DNA of 64,000 bases from Turnera subulata. Taxonomy: Eukaryota; Streptophyta; Magnoliopsida; Malpighiales; Passifloraceae. Numbering within the stretch: position 1 is the stretch's first letter; every line of letters begins with the position of its first letter. The stretch lies in contig JAKUCV010004254.1 in assembly GCA_028386065.3 (NCBI GenBank), positions 59,109-123,108 of the forward strand, in the 5' to 3' direction. The position numbers and the translations under genes are program-made. Shown one piece after another: positions 21,979 to 34,592 of this stretch. The notes below the pieces were generated by a model. That model searched no databases and was not told the origin of the DNA. It saw only the letters and a list, made by a program, of their open reading frames with translations.

Positions 21979-23187
21979 ATTGTCTACGTTGTTACAAGTA
22001 AGCATCTCTTCTCTTATGTATTCATATCTCATGGTCTATTAATATGTTTTAAGTGAGTAAGTATTTTATCATTTTATTTTTATTAATTTTTCCTCTAAGT
22101 GAGTAAGTATTATTATTGTTATTGTAATATTATTAATGTATTTTTATTAATATTTTTAAAAAGTGTGTAAGTATCATTATTAATGTATTATTATCAATAT
22201 TTTTTAGAGTAACTATTATTATTATTGTATTTTTAATAATATCTTTCTAAGTGAGTAAGGAATATTGTTATTGTATCATAGCATAATGCCCTCTATAGGC
22301 CCTCAGTTAACCAAAATCACTTAGTTAGTACCTGAGTTACAAAAACGTCAATTTTCCCCCCAAGCTACCACATTTCAGCCAATTAAGGTACTAAGTTATC
22401 CAATTTCCACTTAATTCATGCAAAGTCAAAATTGAAGCACTATTCACCCAATTTGGCATGTGCTGGAGGCTGACGTGGACGCGCCACGTGGCTGCCCGAG
22501 TCCGGTTGGCGCTCTTGACTAAAGTGGACCAGTAAAAAGATGACATGTGGCATGAGGAGTCTCAAACTAAAAAATATTTTTAAAGAGTGAGATGAATATT
22601 TTTAATAATAAAAAATTAAAGCAAATTATTTTATCTCATTAATTTAATATCCAAATAAATAAAAAAAATAAATAAATTATTGTATTGATTAATTTAACCA
22701 ATCACATTATAGCGTTATTAATTTAATATCCAAATAAACTAATGAATTTAACTAAAAATATTATCTATCCGCCATATTTTTTTAATATATAAAAATTAAA
22801 AATTATTTCTAAAAATAGTGTCCAAAAATTAGATCTACATGATCACTCAATAATTTTTTTAATAGCATTATTATCGAATTCTTTAACAGTATTGTTTTTA
22901 AAAATTAGGGAAAAATAATTTTTTACACTTAATAATTGAATCCACACATTATAACCTAATATAAGTGATAATATTTATCAAATTATAACCTAATTCTACT
23001 CTTTTTTAAAAAAAAAAAACTGGGAACTGTGTTGTCTCTGTCCCTCCCCACAAAAATCAATCAAACACACTTAGTCAAGAAACCCCTCTCTCAATTTGAC
23101 CCAGGAAAGAAATAACAAGAAAAAATAAATAAAATCTATGCATCCAATATATTTTTGTGTTCCTAATCCGTTATTTTCCCCCCACCA
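21979..23187. other. AT-rich repeat and unclassified sequence upstream of the glutaredoxin remnant
   Basis: 21979-22280 continues the AT-rich dispersed repeat (acaagtaagcatctcttctc, gtgagtaag). 22285-22530 is different, with 'ccctctataggccctcagtt' and a palindromic 'gacgtggacgcgccacgtgg', and looks like a transposon end without a visible partner. 22535-23030 is AT-rich. 23031-23187 looks like a plant 5' leader and ends at the ATG of the split gene. Confidence 0.45.
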
Positions 23188-26100
23188 ATGTGGCGGTCGC
23201 GAGGCAAATCACTGGTGAAGATTCACTGAAACACCCCGACCTAAATTTACCCAACGTACAGTAACTACCAACAACAGTGCCGACACGTGGCACAAACTGT
23301 GCAATATAACAGAAAATCGGCCCAATGGCCCAACAGTAATAGCATAACACCCGACTTCGGGAATCTCAATAACAACAGCACAGCGGAAGCATTTTTAATT
23401 CAATGACAACGTATGCAAAGCCCGATGCAGCTAATGGATCCTAGTCCTGCCCGAGGGTACACAGCAGCCTGCCCCGTACGTTCCTGTACCACAAACAACT
23501 CATCCTACGGGATGAAAGCCCGCAGGTGAGGGGTGAGTCCGAAGTGCCCACCGACGAAGGATAAACAGAGATATGCAGACAACCATAATACTTTCGAAGT
23601 AATCACAGATAAACACAACACAAAGATTCTACCCAACACAACTGAGCCAAGACCAAAAGAATGTTTATTATTATTACCAATTTTATCTTCCGGGCCCCGT
23701 CACTGGACAAGCTAGGGTCGTACCTGGTTATTAACTAATTCCGGATGCCAGGCCAAAACACAATCCGGGATCAACATCCCAATCACAACCAATCCGGGAT
23801 CAACATCCCAATAACAACAAATCTGGGATCAACATCCTAATAACAACATCATCCGGGATCAACATTATCAACAACCAACCAAACCGGCCATGACACCACA
23901 GAACTAGCCTCTAACCATCTAATCGTACCACTACTTTCCACGTGACAATTATATCATCATCTCAAATACAATCCAGATTCATTACTCTATCCTCAATTAT
24001 CCAACTTTCCAACATTTCAGATTATTCCACAGACCAAATCAGCAACAGACTCATAACGCCAATTAATCACAGATAACAGTTCAGCATTATTTCAACACAA
24101 TATCCACAAGTCCAAACACAATCCAACAACAGCATCAACAATTTTTCCATAGCAATCATATAACAGTCAATAATCATTTCAGCAGTTCAATCAAACAACA
24201 AAAACGCACACAGTATTACGGGCACATATCCAAGGTTATCCATCCTCACCTGATGTGTCTCTGAAGCTGCTATCTGGTCAAACCTCGATACTCTATATGT
24301 ATATATAAGAACGCAATAATCACTTATAATGCACAACAAAAATGATTATGCATGATACCGGTTTAACAGTAATTAGACGGCTTATCTGTTCATTTTATTA
24401 TCTCCACAATTATCTTATTACCAAACAGTTCAACCAACTTGGTGGCAATTAATTAAATTTAACTGTTATATCAAGTATATTTGATCTAAATCAAAAACCG
24501 AAACCGAGCGCCCAAGCCGATATCCCGGCCCTTAGGTCGCTTATGGCAAGAAAACATGTACATACATAAATACGTCGTATAAATTATATTTGGTATTATA
24601 TCAAAGTAAATGATATTTCATAAGTACTTATCCTCGATAAAATAATAATAGTAATAATCATATATATACGCTTAGTAAGAATGATTGTAAATAGTGGTAA
24701 CGTTAAATACGTCCAAACAGTATATGAATAATAAATATCCGATAATAAAACCATTAAATAGGAAATACCTTCATCAGTAAAGAGGTTAACATAACTGATA
24801 TATGGTATAAAATAATTTTAACATGATATATGAAATACATATACGTATATAACCTTTAATTGTACAATAGAGTATAGATGATGATAATAATACCACAGCT
24901 CATTAAAATACAACGAATATTGTTAATATGATAGAATAAAACTTGTACATGGTAAAAAGTTAGATTATTATAGTTTATAATAAAATAAAATTAATGGATC
25001 AAAATAATGTAACCATTATGAAAATGATGTTAATATATGATATTTATCAAAATAATAATATTGCTAATCAATTAACAAAACATAGCCTACCCATAAGGTA
25101 AATGTTATACAGATTATATATTACATAGTTAAATCTAAAAATAATATCATTTTTAAGTCGTAACTATTTATAATTATAATTCATAATAAAATTATGGACT
25201 AATATTATTTAGCCAATAAAAATATTGTTAGCAACATATATAAATAATTGGTAAACAAAGTATAGACCTTTTATTATTTTTAGCCCAGAAGCACAACAGT
25301 TAAACATATTAGAAATGTATTTGTAATGTCAACATAATTTAAAGTAACTTCGAAAATTAGCCACGTCAGAAAAATAAATAAATTAAATTTGGATTAATTT
25401 AAAGACTTAATTAAATTAGATAATATGGGCCTTTTTATTGTATTTAGCTCAATCCAATAAATTAAATCGGAAACTAAATTCAATGGGCCTTTTTAATAGC
25501 CCAATCGGAAAATATAAACATAAGGTAAATAAATGCAAAAACCAAATTAAAACCTAATTTAATATAAACTAAATAAGTATAAGCATTAAATAAATAAAGT
25601 ATAGATAAGAGCTCAAATTAAATAAAAAAAGAAAAATTATAAGCTAATGTTAATTAAGTTAGTTAATCGATTAATTAATCATCCATTTAATGTCCGAGTC
25701 CATTTTATCGTTCGGGTTCGTTAATGATGACATGGATGATCCAAGGCTCGGGTTTTACCCACAGTCCATTTCCGAGCTCGTCGGAAAAATTCCCGAGACT
25801 ACCGGAACCTCGCCGGATTCCGGCCAAACACTGTTCACGCAGCCCAAAATCCATTCTGCCACTGTTACTGTTCACGCCTACTTTAACCAACAGCAGCGGC
25901 AGCAGCAGCAGCAACAACCCCACTGCCTATTAAACCCCAACAAACACACCATCCCCACGGCCACAGTAGCAACATCAATGGCGCCGACTACCGTCACAAA
26001 ACCGACCAATAGCATGCCCGATTCATCAACACGAAGCCACGAGCAGAGAACACAACAATAAAGTCAAGACCCGATTAGTTCAAACACACAACAATCGGGT

Positions 26101-27945
26101 TAAGGAAGAAAGGAAAAGGAAGAGGGGTACAGATCGTCGCCCGTTCTTACCCACATGACGGCGACGATGACGGCAGATCGAAGGCAGGGAAGGGTCTCGC
26201 GAGCAATGGCTTACCCCTTCGGCGTCTCCAGATTCAGTCCCTGAGAGCAAGCTCCTTGGCTCTGCTACTGGCGTAGAGGCAGAACGGGGGCGGCACAGCA
26301 GCAGCAGCGGATCGTTGCTCGGGGTGGCGGCCGACCTGCAACGGCGGTGGAGGGCAGCAAAGAAGAGAGGGGGAAATCGTGATGGATGGATGGAAGGACA
26401 GCTCCTTGTGACATCGCTTCTTGTTGCAGGGAAGGATGGCTCAATGTGAGGGAGGGGAAGGATGATTGAGGGAAAAAGATGGTGACCAGAAAAATTGAGA
26501 GGGAAAGATGTGAGGGTGTGGGCGTTAGAGGGAGATTGAACGGGTGTGTGATGTCAGGAAGGATAGGGAAGAAAAAGGAAAGAGGGAAGGAAGAAACGAG
26601 GAAGGTGAAGAAAAGAGAAGAAGACAAAGGGGAGGAGAATTATTGAGGGAGAAGATGACAAGGGAAAAAAACAGAAGGGGAGGGGCCGGCAGGGAGGAAT
26701 TGGTGGCAGAGAGGACAAAGTGTGGGCGGCGGAAGGAGAAAGAAAAGAGGGAGAAAGGGAAAAAAAAAAGAAGGAAAAAGAAAAGAAGAAAAGAAAGGAA
26801 AAGAAAGGAAAAAGAAAAAAGAGAGTCGCCACGTGGCAAACCACGATTGGCCGGCTCGGATTTCCGTGTCAGAAAACGGAATCGCAAGGGGTACTCCTGT
26901 CTTTTTGATTTTCCGTCCCGAGTCCTAAGATATAACTTGGGCTCAGAAAATCTCATCAGTTTCCCTGAGCATTGTCCAAGTCTCGGAAGTGAAAACCGAG
27001 GCTCGGTTAGTTGTAGAGGAGGCTCGGAAATCCAGAGTAACCCTCGGAATTAAATTCCGAGGCTCGGTTAGTTAAAAAGATACTCCCGAGCGTCACGTAT
27101 CCTCGGTGATCGAAACGAGGCTCGGTTGTTCCCGGAAAACTCTCGGAAAAGCTCGGCCCGATAGAATCCTCGAATTACGGCGTTTAAAATTTCTTTTTAA
27201 ATTGTAATTAGTAATATGTGTGTAACTTACATATCTGGTCAAAATATTTGTAAGTGTTTTATTATTTTTGTTGATTAGAAAAATAATATTAACAACGATA
27301 ATAATAATAATAATACTATTAATGTTGATTAGAAAAAAGTAAGAATAATGGTAACAACAATAAAAATTTTAAGAGCAACAAAGATAATAGTAAAAATAAT
27401 GAAAATTGACTCGATTGATAAAATTCTTGTTTGACCGCGATAAAAATTTTAATAACCACCGTAAAAGTCAAAACAGCTTGGTAAAAATCACAAAAATTTT
27501 ACCCGGGTCGTTACATTCACCACACGACATCACCCACCTCTCCTTTCTCCTTCTCCACTTTCAAAGACATATAGCACCTCTACACTGACTACTCGTCTGC
27601 CTCCCCTTCTCCTTCTCCTTCCCCTTCCCCCACCGCCACCACGCCCTTTAGGAGATCTTCCCCCGTCTTCCACCGTGTTCGCCTCGCCACCTCCTTCCTC
27701 TGCTCCCTCCAACCCCCCAAAACCCCCTCTCCGCCCTCCCCCGCAACCGGCGCAAAAACCCTAGCAATAATCGCCTTCGCCCCCGCTCCCGGCCGTCACA
27801 ATCCCAGACGTGGAGAACAGCATTGTCGTCTACTTCACCAGCCTACGCGTCATCCGCACCGTCTTCGAGGACTGCAAGAGCATCCGATCCATCCTCCGAG
27901 GGTTCCGCGTCACCATGGACGAGCTGGATCTCTCCATGGACTTAT
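23188..27945 (+). pseudogene. Glutaredoxin-domain protein gene, split by solo LTR 3 and truncated
   Basis: ATG at 23188 opens MWRSRGKSLVKIH, and after the 4.3-kb insertion the frame continues HTTSPTSPFSFSTFKDI from 27521. The MW...SK.VKI and FSFSFKDI pattern is typical of the N-terminus of plant glutaredoxin-domain proteins of the At1g64500/At3g28850 sort. A stop (TAG, about 27572) follows. Further on, in another frame, the start of the glutaredoxin fold is seen: SIVVYFTSLRVIRTVFEDC, then SILRGFRVTMDELDLSMD (about 27818-27943). The homology stops there, at a junction with the AT-rich repeat, so the rest of the domain is missing. The gene is dead through nonsense, frameshift, insertion and truncation. 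Confidence 0.75.
23227..27515 (-). mobile_element. Solo LTR 3, 4,289 bp, TSD TTCAC, inside a gene
   Basis: The plus strand starts TGAAACACCCCGACC and ends ACCCGGGTCGTTACA, with perfect TTCAC duplications (23222-23226 and 27516-27520). In element orientation the order matches solo LTR 1: terminus, pyrimidine-rich block (here plus-strand GA-rich, 26400-26830), GC-rich block (26100-26400), 'tccgagctcgtcgg' block, AT-rich spacer, minisatellite, and the terminal 'gaggggtgag' block. No coding domain was found. Confidence 0.84.
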
Positions 27946-28290
27946 TTATTCACCATTCATTTCCATTGCATCTCTACAAGTAATCATCTACTTTTTTACT
28001 ATATGAAACATAAAATCATTTGATAAAATATATAATCTCACAATATGTTATTTCAAAAATAAAAATATAAAAGATTAATATTGAAAAAAGAAGGAGAAAA
28101 AAGTTGAACACCAATTAAACTTAAAAAATTTATATATAATGTATATATAATTTATTAAATTATTATCTAGTAAATATATTTTACAAAAAAAATTCATATA
28201 CATCATGTATATTTATGAATATTATTAAAATATAATTATAATTAATTTAAATAATAGACAACATAAATAAAAAACGAAGCCCGTATGCTA
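27946..28290. repeat. AT-rich dispersed repeat, further copy
   Basis: It opens with 'ttatttattcaccattcatt' directly after the truncated glutaredoxin reading frame and ends near 'gaagcccgtatgctagttgg' (28276-28295), which resembles the 'aagcccgtgag...ctagt' of the Helitron-like end at 13967-13999. It is noncoding. Confidence 0.5.
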
Positions 28291-28771
28291 GTTGGAGTTA
28301 TTACAACATTGACTATCTAACCTTTAACCACGTGGACTCATTAGAGATTACTTGGTGCAAAACACGGTAGTAACTGATAATAACAATGCCATTGACAAAA
28401 CCGATAACGATATTGCAGATTTTCTTTAAGCAACTTCCCAAATCAAGAAATTTCCCTAAAGCATTTGGGTAAGAATGGAGCAGTAGGTGTAGACAGTCTT
28501 GGTTTCTGGCCGAAATATAAATTAGAACGAAAAGAGGAAAGAAAAAAGGATACCTGTGACGTATCTTCTTCAGTCTCCGACTCATATGTTGGTGTCTTAT
28601 ATCTGGTTCAACTTCGAGCAACCCAAAAAAGTTGTTAAAAAACAGTTGACTTAACCGCCCTCATTCTCCCTCCATATTCCTCCCCATTCACATTCTCTGA
28701 TCGTCTTCTAATCCTAACCCAATTAGAGCCATAGCCAGACACCTTCCCTTTTTGTCTTTAGATCATCCTCG
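28291..28771 (+). promoter_or_regulatory. Upstream region of the rhomboid gene
   Basis: This is single-copy-looking sequence with no open frame of note. The last 130 bases are C/T-rich (cctccccattcacattctc) and suit a plant 5' leader. No clear TATA box was seen at the expected spacing. Confidence 0.4.
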
Positions 28772-31575
28772 ATGGAGAAAGATCGCCCTGTTCCTCCATC
28801 ACCGTCAGATATCCAACTCAGGGTCGATTCAAAGAGAGGCGCCACCAACGTTATACACCCAGTGGGTGGGGTAACGCCGCCGTTGCCGTCTTCTGGTGTA
28901 GCGGGTCCACTTGTGTACACAGAAGGAAAACACTTCCAGAAATGGTTCCCTTGGTTGATACCCAGCTTTGTGATTGCCACTGTTGTTATGTTTATATTCA
29001 CTATGTATGTCAATAACTGCCCCAAGAATTCTGCGACGTGCATTGCTCGGTTCCTTGGTAGGCTCTCCTTTCAGCCTTTCAAGGAGAACCCTCTTCTTGG
29101 TCCCTCTTCGGACACGTAAGTTTTCTCATTTTAAGGTATCCGGTAGACTCTTGGGTCTTTGTTCTGTTTTGTACTAAATTGGTAGTTGAATTGTTGTATC
29201 TGGAATGTCAGCTCTTTGGATGTTCGAAAAGAAAAAATGTTAAAATGTTCTATAAGCTGTCATTTAGCCTTTCGGTTGCTTAGTGTAAAGTTTCATATGA
29301 GGAATTCTTATAACACTTAGAATCAGATACATTTGTTGGTTGGTTTAGGTTACAGAAGCTTGGGGCATTAGATGTGGGTAAAGTGGTTCATGAACACCAA
29401 GGATGGCGCCTGCTCACTTGCCTATGGCTGCACGCTGGGCTTTTTCATTTATTGGCGAATATGTTGAGTCTACCGGTTATTGGCATTCGGCTTGAGCAGG
29501 AATTTGGATTTGGTATGCTTTCCAAACTTTGGTTATTTATCCTAATGTGCTAAGACTGTTAATTTAGCACCCCTCGAGTTTGGAAAATGGAAGAGATTAT
29601 TTAATTGGTTGTGGTTGTAAAGCTATAAGACACACAGTATTTCTGGACCTGGTAATTGCACATGAACACATTGATGACACTGTCAAGGTTCTGTATACCT
29701 GTTATGATATGGAACCAAATATCTGAACTTGATTCAATCACCATAGACTGAATGTATCCATTAGAACTCCAAAGTCTTATACATTTAGTACGAAGCGAAA
29801 CATTTTAGAGAATCAAAGTGTCATGCTGAAAAACTAAGCCAAGTTAGGTGAGGTTGTGTGAACAAAATGTTAATATCATAAACAACGAGACCAAGGCTAT
29901 TGAGACATAACCTACAAGCCAGTGTCCATGTGTTACCATTCTTTAATTATTAGATTCCATAATACCACAAAACAATCTGTTCCTTATAGTTCTCATACTA
30001 TTAAAATAAAACTAATGCTGCAGTTTATTTCTTTCTTTTCAGTAAAGATCGGGTTCCTATATATTATCTCTGGATTTGGTGGGAGTTTATTATCAGCTCT
30101 TTTTATCCAAACGAATATCTCAGTTGGTGCTTCTGGAGCCCTTTTTGGGCTACTTGGAGGCATGCTTTCTGAACTTATCACAAATTGGACAATGTATTCT
30201 AGCAAGGTACTAAATCCACCAACAGACCAATGGTTTTCTATATGGTAAATGTTTCTCTTGGATCGCTGAGCTAATTGGCAACTTTGTCTGCTAGTTCAGG
30301 TAGCAGCATTCATTACTCTTGTAGTCATCATCGTAATCAATTTAGCAATGGGAGTCCTGCCACATGTTGACAACTTTGCCCATATTGGAGGATTCCTTTC
30401 TGGTTTTCTTCTTGGGTTTGTGGTCTTGATCCGTCCCCAGTTTGAATGGTTTAGCCAAAAGTATGCTTCTCCAGGATACTGTTCAACCACTGTAAAATCC
30501 AAATTCAAGACATACCAGTGTGTATTGTGGATCATATCTCTTATTCTTTTAATAGTTGGGTAAGTATCTGGAATTGTTGCATCTTTCAAAAGTTAATTTG
30601 TTCATGAGTGAAGACTAAAGGTAAAGGAAAAGGTTAAGATGGAACTAAAGGGGATTTGATCTCAATAACCAACTAACATTAGACTAGACAAGGAAATATG
30701 GTAATTTGTAACTCAGGTCTTGATGAGTTCTCTCATTGCCATCTTTGTTCTGCTTTTAACCATTATCATAGTTTACTTTTAATATGGTGCTTGCTTTCTA
30801 CTGTAACATATTAGTTTTTTCTTTCACTCTTACAATATGTTGACATTTGCAGGTTTACCAGTGGCATCATCTTGCTTCTCCGAGGAGTAGATGCAAATGA
30901 TCTTTGTTCATGGTGTCGTTATCTGTCTTGCATTCCTACCTCCAGATGGAGTTGCAAGACTGAGCCTACATATTGTTTGGTAACCACCTATAAGCCACTT
31001 TTGTCACAGTATCAATTATCTAGTCCATGTAAAGCAAGCTCATGAATTACTTTGTTGAAATGCTGGCATCTGATTCAATTGGAAGGACCTGCTTATTTGT
31101 TGAATGAATAAGAGACTAAACCATCTAAACTGAACCCTCCCTCCATGAGAGCAAAATATTTATTTTGAACTTGGATAGAAGCTCATCATTGTCCTTTAAA
31201 ACACTCCATGCAGTTAGTTGTGACTATCCCCGAGTTATTGGCATAACTAATTTGGTCAGAAGCATCTGAAGCTTTCCCAATATGCTAGAACATTGTACAC
31301 CACTACACAGTTTGCATTTGTAAGAACTTATCAGAATCTGTTTCTGGTCATCATTCCTGCTACTGGTTCCAACTGCAATTTCTTGTCATCATTCATGTTA
31401 CCGTTCTCCAAATAACAAATACAATATTAGCTTGACATTTATTTTGTTGCAGACTACACTAGCAGGCAACCAACTGAACATAACATGCTCAAACAATGGG
31501 AGTTCCGAAGTGTACATATTGCCAAATCCTTCAAGTTCTGAGATACAGGAATTATGTAACGACCTTTGCCGTTGA
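28772..31575 (+). CDS. RBL: Rhomboid-like intramembrane serine protease, 6 exons, 393 aa
   Basis: Exons are 28772-29115, 29349-29512, 30043-30206, 30300-30559, 30853-30979 and 31453-31575. All introns are GT-AG and the phases join into one open frame of 393 codons. The protein cuts membrane proteins within the bilayer, by family usually in the Golgi or secretory membranes. Seen: a cytosolic Pro-rich N-terminus; TM1 in exon 1 ([16 protein letters not shown]); the loop motif [21 protein letters not shown] with conserved His143, His148 and Asn152; the GASGALFG motif with nucleophile Ser200 in exon 3; catalytic His252 in [11 protein letters not shown]; and a C-terminal TM in exons 4-5. A Cys-rich segment ([11 protein letters not shown]) ends the conserved part. 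Length fits the plant RBL1/RBL2 group (about 320-390 aa). It is the only intact host gene here. Confidence 0.92.
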
Positions 31576-32137
31576 TTTGCACAGACTGGTGGAAGCTAGC
31601 ATGAGCTCCTTAGATGTACAGACCTTATTGGGTTGAATTGTTCCCTTGTATCTTCTTAATTGATTATACAAATTCTTGCATCATTCTCTTGTATCAACTC
31701 ATTGGGCACACTTTGGACAGCGTTTTGGCAATTTTTTATGGGTGAAATAATGATCTTTTTCCTCAAGGAGGATAGGCGTCAGGCAATTTCTTTGAATTAA
31801 AAATTCTAGTTTCTCTTCCAAAATGCACTGAAATTGATACATCAATGTGTGTAATTGTAACCGAAGCTCTCTTGCTTTGTGGAATCTTTATAGCGTATCA
31901 TGATAAACAAAAATCATTGCAATTCGAACCATGGCACCTAGGAAAATTAGCAAAGTTATTGCAATTCCAGCCATGGCAACTCTGGAAAATAAGCATCATA
32001 TTACAAACCAATTGTGTAAATCTGGTGGCAATACTCATGAAAAGCTAGCAGAAAAAAAATTCCACCTTAGGTGGAGCTAGACCTATAGAAGTCTATAAAT
32101 AGGAGACTATCAGACATAATGAATATCATATACTAAC
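31576..32137 (+). other. 3' flank of the rhomboid gene
   Basis: No gene is seen. The first 150 bases are probably the 3' untranslated region. From about 31900, 'ttgcaattc.a.ccatgg' occurs twice. A copia 3' LTR remnant on the minus strand starts at about 32146 reading leftward (TGTTAGTATATG after a GGGGGAG tract). Confidence 0.4.
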
Positions 32138-32156
32138 ACTCCCCCTCAAACTGCCC

Positions 32157-32815
32157 TCAAACTGAACCGGGGAAGGAGCAAAGGTGCAGTTTGTCTCGTA
32201 ACATATGAAAATATTTGACTGGTAATGGCTTTGTTAGGACATCAGCAAGTTGACCTTCACTCTGGACAAATTGAATGTTGAGTTTCTTTGCTGCGACCTG
32301 CTCACGGACGAAACGATAATCTAAAGCAACGTGCTTTGTGCGAGAATGTTGGGCCGGATTATGACACAGATAAGTGGCGCCGATGTTGTCACACCAAAGA
32401 GCGGGAATGGTGTGGGATATGCCGAGCTCTCCAAGCAAAGATTGAATCCAAAGAAGCTCAGCAGAGCCATCAGCAACAGCCTTATATTCCGCTTCCGTTG
32501 AAGACCGAGCAACCGTACGTTGCTTCTTGGATGCCCATGAAACCAGATTGGTACCAAGATAAACTAAGTACCCGGCTGTGGACATACCATCATCGACACT
32601 TCCACCCCAATCAGCATTAGTATAGACCTAGAGTTTATTAGAGGTGTTTCGAAAAAGCTGTAGACCATATAGGTTGCAGTTTGCTTCAAGTACCGCAATA
32701 TTCTCTTTACTGCCTGAAAATGCTCCTCAATTGGTGTGACCTTGTTGACTGCAAAAAGAATATCTAGGCGTGTAGTTCCTAAATATTGCAAGGATCCCAC
32801 TAATTGGCGATATAA
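32157..32815 (-). pseudogene. Copia Pol fragment: RT end and RNase H, minus strand
   Basis: The minus-strand frame 32585-32157 contains the copia RNase H signature: SWASKKQRTVARSSTEAEY, then WCDNIGATYL, then KHVALDYRFVREQV and LADVLTKPLP. Just upstream in another frame (32800-32564) is the end of reverse transcriptase (GSLQYLGTTRLDILFAVNKV, HFQAVKRILRYLK). The two are joined by a frameshift. Gag, protease, integrase and most of RT are missing. A GGGGGAG tract after the stop marks the 3' end of the element. Confidence 0.85.
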
Positions 32816-33459
32816 GGTTCAATCATACCGATTCTGGTAAGCTTCCTAGAGGTTGAAGCAGGTGTGTTGAGGCCCTTGCAATCTTGCATCTCCACATATC
32901 CTCGCTTTGTAGTCTCAGGCAGACGTTGGCCAACAAGCCATTTAAACTCTCAAGCTCCTCAACTTCCCAAGGATATATCACCCGAAATCACATTAGTTTG
33001 TATTCACCGGTACACCAATTATGACATACGGTTATAATTGTGAATACAATGTATCTTTAAAAGAGAGATCTTCGGTAGATTTCTAAACAACAACATCACA
33101 ATATAAGGCAAACCTCCTAAAATATTTGGAAAGAAAGGAATTGAGATCAACCAATATCCAATCCTACCTTGCTCGAGCACGGTGTAGAAATCTTTGAGGA
33201 CAACAGCATAAACCTCGAACCTACAAATCAACGCCTTTCCCATGCTTTTTTCTGTATGACAGCTGAGTTTATAGCCTATTTTAAGGCATCTGTGTATGGA
33301 ATATGGCTACAGAATTGTCACTAAGCTGCAAATTATGATTGGTATTGGTAAGCCACTAAGGATGTTGTGTGATAATTAATAAGTCATTGTCTATTCCATC
33401 AATAACAGCAACTCATTATTTTTTGCTGTTAAATAAAGAGTTTAGAGAGAACAAGTGCA
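32816..33459. other. Stretch with no recognisable gene
   Basis: Nothing firm is visible. A 74-codon minus-strand frame (33243-33019) has hydrophobic runs but no family I recognise. Confidence 0.3.
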
Positions 33460-33965
33460 GGTAGAACATATTGGGACAAATTCCATTGTCGCGGATCCGC
33501 TCATTAAAGAGATTACCAGTTAAGGTTTTACATGAGCATACTGCTCATATGAGCTTCTGATTCGTCATTGTTTGACGAAATATGGTTCAGTGGGAGTTTG
33601 TATTTTGTTGTTCTTATTTCCAGACGCACTTTGTATTTTCTGGAGAATAAAGTACATTTGGGTTTATTTGTTCTGTGAATATACTATTATGGTTTGATCT
33701 CATAAGGGTTTGAGGACCAGTTGGAGATAGGCATGTATGATCACATTACATGTAATTTCCACGCTACACATCCATACTTGATCTATGTCATTGAATATGT
33801 TAGTACGGTGACCATTTATGGGTCCAGTTACGAATATGTGTAACGAAGGCCGCTTTAATCCCATGCTAATGTAGTAAATGGACCAGATTGTTTAAGGAGA
33901 TATTTCAAGAAAGATAATAATTTTTGTGCACACTCTAGAATATAATTGTCTCAAGAATAATATAG
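33460..33965 (+). mobile_element. 3' end of another copia element (RNase H tail and LTR-like sequence)
   Basis: 'VEHIGTNSIVADPLIKEITS' (about 33450-33523) is the typical end of copia RNase H. A GTGGGAG tract (about 33590) follows, then LTR-like sequence (tgtattttgttgttctta) that runs up to the GAUT exon. The rest of the element is missing. Confidence 0.55.
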
Positions 33966-34530
33966 GACTTGATTGGTTTGTGGGAGGTTGATATGGATGG
34001 CAAGGTGAATGGGGCAGTTTATACAAGTCGTGGGTCATTCCATCGTTTGCAAGAATACTTGAACTTTTCACATCCTTTAATCAAAGAGAAGTTTGATCCT
34101 AAATCATGTGCATGGGCTTATGGGATGAATTTATTTGATTTAGATGCCTCGAGGAGAGAGAATTGCACAGAGGAGTACCATTATTGGCAGAATATGGTAA
34201 TTCCTGCTCCTATGTTCTATGACACTTTGTGTTGAGCTTCTATTTTTTCTACTTATTACTAGCTCGTGCATACATCCTTATCACTGTGGTTATCTTGCCA
34301 ACATCAACAAAGTTACTTTCCTGCAGAGGATATTTCTAATCTGTTTCAAAATTTCCTATTAATCTGTGGAGCTTAATTCTGTGCTGATCCTATGATGAGC
34401 CACATCTGTGCAATTACTAATCAGAGATCCTTGACATTATTGCAGAATGAGAGCAGGACCTTGTGGAGACTTGGGACATTGCCGCCGGGTTTGATCGCAT
34501 TTTACAAAACAACACAGAGATTGGACAAGC
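33966..34530 (+). pseudogene. GAUT: Galacturonosyltransferase (GAUT) gene fragment, two exons
   Basis: Exon one (33966-34196) is flanked by an AG acceptor and GT donor and encodes 77 residues of the GT8 catalytic domain: LWEVDMDGKVNGAV, FSHPLIKEKFDPKSCAWAYG and MNLFDLDASRRENCTEEYHY. Exon two (from 34446) reads NESRTLWRLGTLPPGLIAFY and stops matching after LDK at about 34530. GAUTs build pectin homogalacturonan in the Golgi. Here the front and back of the gene are absent, so it is a captured or decayed piece. The intron is retained, so the source was genomic DNA. The reading frame within the exons is intact. Confidence 0.88.
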
Positions 34531-34592
34531 ATATTTCTTTATGCGCATACACAAAGGGACCGTAACCAAAACCTTAAAGCAGAGAAACTCAC

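Noticed and set aside
26525..27053. Lys/Glu/Arg-rich frames and their mirror frames
   Set aside because: GA-rich block of solo LTR 3; charge comes from base composition.
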